A stretch of DNA of 64,000 nucleotides from Melieria omissa (lineage: Eukaryota > Arthropoda > Insecta > Diptera > Ulidiidae): positions 21,884,921 through 21,948,920 of the forward strand of contig OZ020269.1 of NCBI GenBank assembly GCA_963971225.1. Direction: 5' to 3'. The translations under genes and the position numbers were made by a program. Within the stretch, counting starts at the first letter, position 1, and each line of letters opens with the position of its first letter. Shown piece after piece: positions 47,301 to 57,548 of this stretch. A model generated the notes under the pieces. The model saw nothing but the letters and a program-made list of their open reading frames with translations, searched no databases and had not been told where the DNA came from.

Positions 47301-47645
47301 TTTGTCGGCATTTTCGCGATATTTATTTTTTGCATATTTTGTTAGGGGGATTCATAGCTCTATCTATTCTTAACAGAACGTACTTTGATTTTTTGATTTC
47401 AGATAAAAATTGCGGACTCTACGTTGGTTGCCAATAAAAATGAGGGGTAACTTCAACCCTTTGTAAGTCGGCCGTTTTGTGGCGCATCGGAGAAAAAGAA
47501 TTTTTTTTGTAAATTCAATTAATATACTCTTAAATAAAAAAAGTTGGAAAAAGTTTGGAAAGATTCGAACATTATTTGTACCAAAAAAGAAAAAAAGACT
47601 AGTTTAACTGATCTCACCCCTTAAGTGAAGTAACATACATACATA
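44329..47645. other. Probable Lachesin intron DNA
   Basis: No supported exon. CAA/CAG-type runs occur at 45430-45480. From 46540 to 47640 there are traces of dispersed repeats with GGGCGTGGCA landmarks (46710-46740, 46862) like those at 28788-29705, but no definable element. Confidence 0.5.
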
Positions 47646-48936
47646 TGTCCACTAAATAATGAGACTAACTTCAGCCGTTTATTTGACTGCATAAGCAAAC
47701 ATGGAGATGTCACTTAATACACTAAAAATACTCAATACTATACAAATACTACACTCAATACTATACAAATTACACAATACATTCCATTCAAAATGTCGTA
47801 AAAGCTGGGTTTAAGAAAATCTGTTGCCAATCTGTTTGGACGACTCACTACATGGGAAATTCTGGATGTGTTTAAAGAGAAGCCAATCTCCTGGGCGACT
47901 ATTTTTCGTGCTTTGAAAGATTTCCGTAATGGGAAAGGATCGGAAAACGAAGTCCTACCTGGTCGCCTGCCGAAGTTAAGTGCCACAAGGACGAAAAACT
48001 GCGGACAAGTGCAAAAAACAAAGTTGGCCAATCAACACGCAAATTAGCAAGAAAATTTGGCATTTCAAAGTCTGGTGTTCACAAGATTTTGAAGAGGAAC
48101 AATGTAACCTATCGCAAACGTAAACCAGCACCAAAGTATTCCGCGAAACAACTCGAAAATATACCAAAATGCTGCAGTGCACTTCGTTGTGAACACTTCG
48201 CTAATGAAAAATTTATAATTTTGGATGTTGAATCGTACTTCACATTTTTGGACCAGAATTCAACGGCAACGACGGTTTTTACACTGACAACATCGAAACA
48301 ACACCAAACGGAGTTAAATATGCCAGCAAATAAAAATTTGAACCAAAGGTGCTAGTGTGGGTGGCCATCTCTTCGAAGGGTGTCTCAGCGCTGTTGATTG
48401 CACAAAGTCAAAGCGGTCAATGCTGACGTTTATATCGGTCAATGCTTGCCAAAATTGAATTGATTGAATTCACTGGCAAATATTACACCAGCGACGAAAT
48501 CATGTTTTGGGCGGATCTTGCAAGCTGTCACTATGCGAAAAAAAAGTTGGATAGGCTGACCGAGTATAAAATTAAATTTTTTGCCGAAGAAGGACAATCC
48601 TCCATACGTGTCTCAGACACGTCCAACCGAAAATTTCTGGGCAGTTCTCAAACGTATGGTGAACGAAAAGGGTTGGGAGGCACGCAACGAGCAAGAGTTG
48701 ATTAATCGAACCAAGCAAAAGTTGAAACAAATCCAGATAAACGCAGTCCAAAACCTAAATCGGGACATTCGCTTTACACTGAGAAAAATCGAAGACAATG
48801 ATCCATTGGGTGTACTCTAAGTGTATTTTTTGACAGATGACCAATAGACTGAAGTACCAAATAAAATAAATTTTTAATTAAATTGTCTGTTTTCAAATGG
48901 CGCGCGCCGGAAGTTAGTCTCAATACTTAGTGGACA
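47646..48936 (+). mobile_element. Tc1-like element (DD37E type), degenerate
   Basis: A 1,291-bp element with TA at 47644-47645 and 48937-48938. Inverted termini start TGTCCACTAA and share a GAGACTAACTTC segment with three or so differences over 27 bp. The transposase is broken (see separate entry). Length and ends are right for Tc1/mariner. Confidence 0.9.
47790..48820 (+). pseudogene. Tc1-like transposase pseudogene
   Basis: Several frames are needed. The N-terminal part keeps GRLPKLSATRT and, in another frame, FGISKSGVHKI-like sequence followed by LKRNNVTYRKRKPAP. The catalytic domain keeps LDVESYFTF (first Asp), ADLASCHYAKK (second Asp) and PTENFWAVLKRM (Glu); with one frameshift corrected by eye I count 37 residues between the second Asp and the Glu, hence DD37E. 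The C-terminus is INAVQNLNRDIRF...DPLGVL, stop at 48820. At least four lesions (in-frame stops and frameshifts) exclude activity. Confidence 0.85.
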
Positions 48937-48938
48937 TA

Positions 48939-50996
48939 TGTTATCTTGACGTAGACGTGTCATTCCAGCGGTTAAAATGTATGAACGACCCAAATGCTTT
49001 GAATAACTTTGTAGCTACGATAGTGACCCAATGATTTATGGATATTGGACAAGGGGCGTGGCAAATTTTGTGACTCAAATTGTCCGCGTAAGTCGCACAT
49101 CAATGAAACTGGGTCACACACTTCGATTGAAAGAATAGATTGGGTATTGCATAAAAAGGGCAGTGTTGTAGAAAGAAATGGTGTCAAAATCTAGTTTACT
49201 ATATACTACGAGACAATAAACTCAAATTACTTTTGAGGAAATCAACGAATCAACAATTTTCACTTAACAAAAGTAAACAGTTTATAGAAGTGTCAACTAA
49301 GAACCAAATAGTAGGATATTACTAACCAGTTAGCATTCCTACTAAATAGAGCTTTTTTACCTTACTCATAATACTGATTACTTCGATTCAATTGCAAAAT
49401 TGTTTGTCACTAGTGACTAGTCACAAAATTTTAAGAACCCTAATACGTATATACATATTTATGAACATATGTAGCGAAGCGAGTCGCAAACACGTAGCCA
49501 ATTAATATAATTGAAATGCATAATTCCTGTTACACACTGATTCTATGGTGATTCATTAGTTATGATTTCGAAGTGTAATTAAATATGCGTCTCATGTGCG
49601 CAGCGCGTCACTTTGCTTAACGCACTGTTTGCTACTTTTGAGGGGTAACTGAAACACATTGTTCAATGTGCTTACAAATTGCACATGTGTACTTATGCAT
49701 TTACATTGCATTATAATCTTGCATTACGTAGGTTTTATATAAAAAATACGAACGATTGAATTTATTATATTTTTAATCGCAGTTCATTTGCTGAGAAAAT
49801 ATTCCAGACGACAACTGGCAATTTTGTATTATCTGCTCAAGTCTTGGGTTTGCTCAAGTGTATTGAAAACGAAAAATCACATGGAAACTGCGCATTTGTT
49901 AATGCAAATAGTTGTTATTGCAGTATTTAATATTTGTGATTGTATAATAATCATCATTGTGCAATATTTTAGTCTCGAACAACGCAATCACGAGCTACTA
50001 GAAAGAAATTCTTTTCTTCTGTATTATTGAAATTCAATATTCTAGATCACTGGTCCAACACTGCAAGCAATAATAATGTTTTAAATACATTTTCAAAATA
50101 ATATGAAATGCTGGACACAAACAAGTTTTCTGATTCCCTCAGTCGCATCTTTTCTGAATTATTGAAAGATTGATGGGGTTTCGAGTCTCTGTTCAGAATA
50201 TTTCAGGTGCAAAACTATGCTATTTGAAGTCAGCCGTGTTACACGTATGTCACCTGAATCACCTGAAATTGAATCGCTGGTCCATTGTCTTCAAATGGAG
50301 TAAAGAATGCCTCAGACTGACGAAAGACCAACTAACACAGATCCCTGGGCACTGTAGGCTTAGGAAATACAATGATTCTAGAACAGGTAAGCATCTTTAA
50401 ATTCTGCAGGACAGCGAAAGATACTTTCGAGCACATTATACTACACTGTGATGCCGTATATCGCAGCAGGAAGCGATACCTGGGCCAGTACTGACTTGCA
50501 GAAGAGACTTCATGCACCTAAACCTTCATAAGTTAATTAATTTTATTAGGTCGTCAGTTCTTGAGGATGTTTTCTAACAGCTAGTAGTGGCGGTAAAATA
50601 GATCATTACTGTTCTCAGTGAACTTGAACCCCAACAATATATATTTATGCCACCAGTGGCAAACACAAGACTTCATGTGGAGAGAGACGAGTTTCGTTTA
50701 TAACTTTTGAGCTCAATTTCGTCTGAAACCATATTTTCCACCCAAACTTTTTGGAACAAACAGATATTTGGAGGCGGTTGAATTTTAGAAATAAAATAAA
50801 ATTAATAAACTGAATGTTTAAGTTGAAAGAAGATAATTATGTACTTTTTTCGAATGCCATGTCTTTGCATAATAAAGAAAAAGGAAGCAGAAACAAAATT
50901 ACAGAAATTATTGATTTCGCTGACTACTTCATATCAGATAAATTTGTTTAATAATTCAAGCTAAAGTTAAAGCAGAAACTATCGATTTTTTTATGC
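48939..50996. other. Probable Lachesin intron DNA
   Basis: No gene seen apart from a LINE remnant at 50280-50580. AT-rich, with a GGGCGTGGC-containing repeat trace near 49052-49060. Confidence 0.5.
50280..50580 (+). pseudogene. LINE C-terminal remnant
   Basis: Broken plus-strand reading resembles the end of an RNase H-bearing LINE polyprotein: MEWSKECLRLTKDQLT-like start, then in other frames FCRTAKDTFEHIILHCDA and YRSRKRYLGQY, followed by a region similar to LNLHKLINFI. Several stops and shifts. Family not determined. Confidence 0.55.
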
Positions 50997-51000
50997 TTAA

Positions 51001-51242
51001 CCCATTCGAGACCGATTGCACACCGTGTGTGCAATGGATTTCCGAGGCTATAAGGCAGTAATGTGCAATTATCAGTTATTCTGAGTAAACTAGTCGTCGA
51101 AATACGATTTTTCAGGAACTAATGAAATCTGTAAAGTACAGGAAAAACAAATTTGGCATTGGCTTTACTGTGTATAATACACAGAAAAATAAAATTTCGC
51201 TTCTGGAGACCTTGTTCGAAAAAAATCGTCGTCTCGAATGGG
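51001..51242. mobile_element. TTAA-flanked piggyBac-type MITE D
   Basis: A 242-bp element with TTAA at 50997-51000 and 51243-51246 and perfect 12-bp inverted termini CCCATTCGAGAC. A hairpin with 9-bp perfect arms, ATTGCACAC (51015) and GTGTGCAAT (to 51035), starts 14 nt inside the left end. Confidence 0.88.
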
Positions 51243-51405
51243 TTAAAAAAGTGTACGTTTAAGTAATTATTATAGCCACAATGGTAAGAACACTAAAAAA
51301 AACAGAGTCCGGTAATAAGATATATTAGATATTAAAAAATATTAAAAATTATTGAACGTTGTTGGTGTAGAAGACAAAATTTTTACATTAAAAACTGTAA
51401 CATTC

Positions 51406-51436
51406 CCCAGTAAAAACCTGTACCGAAAGGGTTAAA
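51406..51436. mobile_element. Right end of a MITE A relative
   Basis: CCCCAGTAAAAACCTGTACC followed by GAAAGGG and TTAA matches the right end of the MITE at 16227-16528. The left end was not found, so this copy is truncated or diverged. Confidence 0.6.
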
Positions 51437-53989
51437 AAGTAGAGAGGACATTGGACTTTTTTCCTTTGAATTTATATGCATTTTTATTGTTCTACTATCA
51501 AAACTGCTAACTGGAATTCATACGAAATTATTGCAGAACTTTGTTACTGTTTCGAAAGGCAAATACAAAATAAACAAACATTGAAAATTGCACAATGTTG
51601 ACACAGAGAGCGGAGTATCCTATGACATATTACTTCCAGTAAGTCGCCCTCGCGTCAAAGACAAATAATGACCGCCGTACGGCTGGACGCATTGGATTGG
51701 GGGATATTAAGCTGGCAACAATGTGCTTAATTACAAGAATAACAACTGCATCAAACAATCAAAACGAATTAAACAATCAGCAATGATGACGCTTACAAAA
51801 AAATACGAAAAACAAAAAGAAAAACATAAAAACAATGAAGCAAATTACGCCAGAAGTTTTGAAGCTGCAGACGCAAAGCGACAAGAAAAACGTGAGCACA
51901 AAAACTAAACAAACAAATTAAAAAATAGCAGTAAATTGGTGCTGGCTGGCTGACTGACTGACTGGGTGGCTGACTGCATGAATCACACGATTTGGAGATA
52001 CGTTGCCGCGGGAAGCATGCGCGACCGCAACATTTGCGACAAAGCATGAATGACACATTGCGCCGTTAGAGCGAAAACTTGCTGTGGAAATGTGAGTACG
52101 AGTAAATAGACTATGAATCACAACAACAACAAAGAACCAAAGAATAGCAACAAGTACGCCGTGAGAAGAAATAAAAATACTATGACGTTGAAACAAGTCA
52201 AAATGGAAAAGAACAACAAAAACAATCAAATGCGAAAAAAGACAATGTAGGCCTTTGAACTTTGAGCGCTCAAGCGTGACTTTGGATGTTATCTGACATA
52301 GCAGACACACTCAACTAACCACAACCAACAACACCAAAATTGCGCCAGTGTTGGCAAAGTTTGACCTAAGCTTAAGCAACAACAATTCTAGGAAGGTTTT
52401 TAGAAAAGTTCAATTCGTATGCGGCAGGCGGTGCTGGGCCAAACCTCATAGAACGTGTGTAACGAAAGGTGTATTTCAACAACAACAACACCATCCACCC
52501 ACATGCACGTTAGTCTGTTGTTGTTGCTGTTGTTGTTTTTGCATGCGTGCGCTACAATGATAACCCAAAGTGGGACGTGCATTAATTGCAAATTGATCGA
52601 AATGCAGTGCACGGTAGTTATTGTTGTGGTTGTTGCCGGAGAATTTTTCATGCATTAACAGCAGATGTTCTTCTTCGACACAACGGCCGACAGTGCGCCA
52701 TCGGAGTCATGGCAGCCGGCAATTAGGGTGTGCTCAGCCAAGAAAAGTTAAATAACCATTAATTAAGTATTCAGCGCACAGTACCGGCGACCATATCATA
52801 CATACCGACATGCTCGCAGACAAAAAGTCAATTTTTCATAAATGCTAATGGAAAGCTAACAGTTGCCGCATGTGCGCAGACTTTCGTATAAATTATAGAA
52901 TGAAGGAAAAATTATTCGAATTATGTTTACTGGTGTATGCAAGTGCGTGCGTGCCTATGTGTGTGTATGTGTGTGTGTCGTCGGATCGCTGCTTTGGCAT
53001 TAAAATGGCAGAGTGTGACTTTTAGGTTCAAATTTATTAAAGCAACAAATGAAATTTTTGATAAATGAACCAATGAACGCTGTCAGCGTCGCGGCCCATT
53101 GTACGCGTTCAACATTAATACAGCAAATGTAACGTACGTGTCATGGGATTATTTTTAAGCCGGCCAATTGAACGTAATTTCCAAGCCTTTCTTTAAGAAG
53201 GAGGAGAAGAAGAAGCAAGAGCTGAAATTGTATCAAGGGAATTGCAGCATAAATTAGATATTTGAATTTTCTTCAGAGCACGTCTAATGTAAATATTTGT
53301 AATTTTAAGCAGTAATAACGTGGAAAAATAAATCATGATCATAGATTACGCAATGTGACAACAGTTCACTTGAAGATAAAAAATCGGTATTGTGAAATTA
53401 TACAAATATGAATGCATATCACGAGATTTTGTTGGAATTTTTTGGGGGTTTTTCTAAAGACGGCCGCCGATCAGCTCACCTAGTTAACACTAGAAAGACT
53501 GCAGATTACATATTATATTCACTGATTTCTCGAAAAGTACAGATCTGATTTGGCTAGCGGAACCCTAATTGTAGATCCCGATAAAAAAATAGAAGTAGTC
53601 AAAGCAAAGGTTGATAGAAATATTAAAGAAAATACCTATATTTTAAATGAAAAACCTGTCAAAATGACCGCAATGGCCTCTCTAGTGTTAATGCATTGAA
53701 CCGCAAATCTGAAGAAACGCTTGATTCCAATTTTATATTCTGTCGTAGTCAACTCTTATAGTGAAACTTTTATAGAAAAAATACAATTCTACAATACAAT
53801 ATTTTTCTGTACTGTCACTTGGACTTGTGCATAAAATGGGCAAGATTGACTCGCTTTTAAGGTTAAAAATATCTTAGACTAGATTAACTTGAATCTAACT
53901 GATCTACGGACAAATCACAGAGTGGATCCGGGATTTCTAAAAAAAACTCAGTTGCTGCTAAAGGTAACACAGCATAACAAAAAAACACT
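51437..53989. other. Probable Lachesin intron DNA
   Basis: No supported gene. Includes CTGA/CTGG-type runs at 51943-51975, TTGTTG runs at 52515-52545 and GT-rich DNA at 52955-52980. Confidence 0.5.
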
Positions 53990-54048
53990 TTTTTTTCTGT
54001 TGCATGGAGTTTTTCTACTGTTTCATACTAATTTGGGTGCGCTGATTT

Positions 54049-54375
54049 TTTTATTTATTTATTTATAATTCAGTCAAACAAAAGTAAATTTTAACAGACC
54101 AACTGAAAACTGTAATATTACAAAATAATAATGTTAAAATTAAAAAAATGCAACAATATTTCTTAAGACTAAAAATCTTGGAAGAGAGAGATCTAGGTAA
54201 GGAATACGATTAAGTTCCGAGAGCGTCCTAGCAAGAGAAGCGTTTTTAGCGTATTCAGTTTTGCATAAACCAACATAGAAATAATGAAAATGCCTAAGTG
54301 CTCGAGAAGGGACAGTAAACTTTATTTTCTCCAAAAGCGCAGGACAGTCCACAGTTCCGTTAATGAATCTATCCT
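54049..54375 (-). mobile_element. Second LINE 3' fragment in the left arm
   Basis: Minus-strand insertion with a TTTA-type tail (54049-54066) and a possible 8-bp duplication GATTTTTT (about 54043 and 54378). Its frame (54352-54140) reads LLEKIKFTVPSRALRH...LCKTEYAKNASLARTL, similar to the end of Jockey/CR1-like LINE proteins. The right arm of the fold-back has no counterpart to this segment. Confidence 0.55.
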
Positions 54376-54664
54376 CAGATTTTTTCTAGCAGCTCTAGTT
54401 AGTGAGATATAGGTCCCGTGCCATTTTTTCAGTTTTTCCCCTACTTTTCCCATGGTTTTCAGCTTATCGCATTAACAACACCACACGTATTCTTTTCCGA
54501 TGCGAAAATTATTTTTATAAGTTTTAAAATGCCGTTGTAATTTGACCTCAAAGTCGAAAAATATGGAATATTAAGGCGTTTTCTTTGATGGTCAAAAACA
54601 TACACATTTTTTGTAAAACAATTAACGAGTTACGTGTATAATGAAAGTCGACACATCAAGCAAT

Positions 54665-56806
54665 TAAGATTAAGATTAAGATTGATTGGGGCTAGACATT
54701 GGCTGTCTATGGCACTGCGTTCATTTTGAACTATTGTGCCTTGCCCGAGTTCAGTACTGGAAGAGACTATTTCCTCCTATTTTCTCAAAGAACATTTTAA
54801 TTCTTGCGAGATCAATTTCAGACAGATGAGTAGTCTGTAATATTTCCTTGCCTAGTGCCTGCTTTCTTGCATGGACTAAGGCCGGGCATTCAGTTATCAG
54901 GTGTATGGAAGTCTCGTCATCCTCCATGCAAAATCTACATATTTCACTGTCTGTTAATTTCAGACGGGTCTTATGTTTATTTAGCAGACAGTGTCCGCTG
55001 ATTACTCCTGTCATGAGTTTTAGTTCCGGTCTGCTCAAGCGTAGGAGAAACTTTGCATTTCTGCTTGAGTATCGCGGGAAAAAGGCTTTGGTACATTCCA
55101 TACCAATTGATTTTGACCATCTTGCATTTGCTTTGATCAAGTATTCTTGCTTAATACAACCTTTGTAATGAGATTTGCTGACACCTAAGATCGGTTCGGG
55201 TCCAAATGGTCGCTTTCCAGCTCCCTCCCTTGCCAATCTGTCTGCATCCTCATTACCGTCATAGCCGCAATGTGCTGGAATCCAGTGTACTATTACTCGA
55301 TTTCCTGTTGATAGTTGTTGGAGAAGATTAGCTGTCTCCCATACCAACTTAGAGGTAAATGTCGACGCGTGCAAGGCTCTTATTGCGGCCTGGCTGGCTG
55401 ACATTATGATAATCCTTATCCGATGAGGGTGAAGGTTCAGAATTTCTCTGGCACACTGATTGATAGCACAGACTTCCGCTTGGAAGACGGTTGCCAAACT
55501 ACCAAGGCTGACTGACATTTGGGTACTGGAACTATATATCCCAGATCCTGTACCTTCTCCAGTCTTGGATCCATCAGTGTACCAGATAATGTCATCACAG
55601 GTAAGACTGATTTTTGAATTGTCCCAGTCTATTCTGTTAGGAATATGTGTCTTATATTTCCTGTCAAAGATGTGTCGCGGAGGCATTGAGTCAAGAGGCA
55701 ACCAAAAGCTTCCGTCTCGCCTCCGTTCTTTAACAATGGAGCGGTGACCGCTTGCATGTAGATCCTGTGGTATGAATCCACTATGCATCAGTCTATGTAT
55801 ACTGATGACCGCATTCATTTGTACGGTTAGGTCCAACGGCAAAACTCCCAATAGTACATTGAGGGCAGCTGTTGGCGTCGTGCGAAGGCAGCCAGTGATG
55901 CAGGAGTTAATTACTCTTTGCAACCGTTCCAGTCTGTTCGCAGTCGTTTTCTCTGTGGTTTTTTTCCACCATACTATCGCCCCATAGGTGATAATGGGGA
56001 GGATGACTAGGGTGTAGATTTTTTGAAGCCATATCGGTTTCGTTCCCCAGTTTTTGCCACAGATTCGTTTACAAGTCCAGAGAGCGTTGCCCGCCTTCTG
56101 AATAGTACGATTCATGTGAGGTTTCCAGTTCAATTTACTGTCTAGAGTTACCCCAAGGTATTTGGCTTCTTTTACGAAGCCTACATCTTTGCCAAAAACC
56201 TTTATCGGTCTCAGGTCATATTTCCTTTTGAGTGTGAACGGTACGAAGATTGTCTTATCAGGGTTTACCGATAGATTCTGCTGGGCGCACCAGTTCTCTA
56301 CAATTTTTATTGCACCCTGTAGTAGATCAGAGACGGTCTGCCCGTCTTTGCCTCTAACCGCAATAACCAGGTCATCAGCATAGGCAATAACGTCATAGCC
56401 TCGATCCGAGAGGATGCGGATTAATCCGTTAATGACCATGGACCAGAGTAGAGGAGATAGTACGCCCCCCTGGGGACAGCCCCGGACCGTTCTGGCTAGG
56501 ATATTGACGCCATTTAAGTCGGACTGTATTAGTCTGCTTTTGAGCATCGTGGAGATCCACCTTATAAGTGCAGTCGGCACTTGAAATACCTCTAAAGCAG
56601 ATCCTATAGCTTCATAGGTGGTGTTGTTGAAAGCCCCCTCTATGTCTAGGAAACCTACTAAACAGATTTCTTTCTCGTCAAGGGATTTTTCGATTTTGCT
56701 GACCAGGGCAGATAGGGCTGTTTCCGTAGACCTGCCTTTTCGGTAAGCATGTTGGTGTGCACTTAGAGGATTTCGGATAAGGACTTCATCTCTCTATTAC
56801 CTTCTC
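54665..56806 (-). mobile_element. LOA-type LINE, 5'-truncated, in fold-back arm
   Basis: Bounded by a perfect 13-bp duplication CACATCAAGCAAT (54652-54664 and 56807-56819). The 3' end has a short repeated tail of CTTAAT units (54665-54686, minus strand). Truncated within the reverse transcriptase. The insertion interrupts the inverted repeat, so it is younger than the fold-back. Confidence 0.9.
54751..56790 (-). pseudogene. LOA-type reverse transcriptase-RNase H, truncated
   Basis: The minus-strand frame is open from about 56787 to the stop at 54751; the 5' part of the polyprotein is absent. Reverse transcriptase: HQHAYRKGRSTETAL, FLDIEGAFNN (catalytic Asp), RGCPQGGVLSPLLW and the YADD box. 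RNase H: WYTDGSK, FQAEV and CGYDGNEDADRLA; the usual SDSQAA motif reads SASQAA, so one metal-binding Asp is Ala. After RNase H come VISGHCLLNKH and a CRFC...HLITECP knuckle. The order RT-RNase H-knuckle and the RT motifs place it in or near the LOA clade. More than 650 codons without a stop suggests youth. Confidence 0.88.
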
Positions 56807-57548
56807 CACATCAAGCAATACAACACAGCTAAATTATTTGGCGGAATACCCATTCGCATCGAAATAACAGGAAAAATGTACCATCACGATTTTCATCACT
56901 TTTCATACTTTTTTTCTTAAAAACTTAAAATATGCAAAGTTTTGAATTTTTTTTTTTGTTTCGAGCAATTCAAAATTTTTTTGGTTTTTGTTTGTATTCC
57001 AGACTATAAATGGAACATATAAAAAAGCATATTTTGAGGCTCCTAATTTTTTAAGGAAAAAGTATGAAAAGTATGAAAAGTGATGAAAATGGCTATGGTA
57101 CATTTTTGCTATTATTTCGATGAGAATGTGTATTCCGCCAAATAATGATCGTGTGTTCTATTGCTTGATGTTTCTTCTTAAGATATTCATATACTTCGTA
57201 ACTTGATTTATGAAACATCTGCACAATTTTCGCCATCAGAAAAAAAGCCTTGAAATTCAATATTTTCCTACTTTGAAACCTTATTACAACGCCAATTTCG
57301 AACGCATAAAATTGACTAATATCAAAAAAGATGGCGGATGGGAAATGTTGTAAGTGCAACGATATCATTTCGATAGGATTATTGGTTCAGAAATTACAGT
57401 CGAAAACGAGAAAAAGCCGATGCAAATTCTAAAAAGTGACACGCCCATTTTTTGCGAAAACTAGAACTATTACATAAAAACGGAGTATGTTTTTGAAAAC
57501 AGCGTGGAAAAACGATTCAGATTCATGTAAAAAACTCCATGCAACAGA

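Larger units (their letters stand above)
53996..57548. mobile_element. Fold-back element, arms split by two LINEs
   Basis: The two ends carry TCTGTTGCATGGAGTTTTT in opposite orientation (53996-54014 and 57530-57548). The arms are imperfect reverse complements along much of their length. The clearest stretch is about 56807-56915 against 57057-57172, including TTATTTGGCGGAATAC and TTTTCATCACTTTTCATAC. Homology continues outward to about 54420-54664 against 57173-57400. Removing two LINE insertions leaves about 1.1 kb of palindromic DNA around a centre near 56985. No transposase is seen. The class (fold-back or large MITE) is inferred from the structure. Confidence 0.75.
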
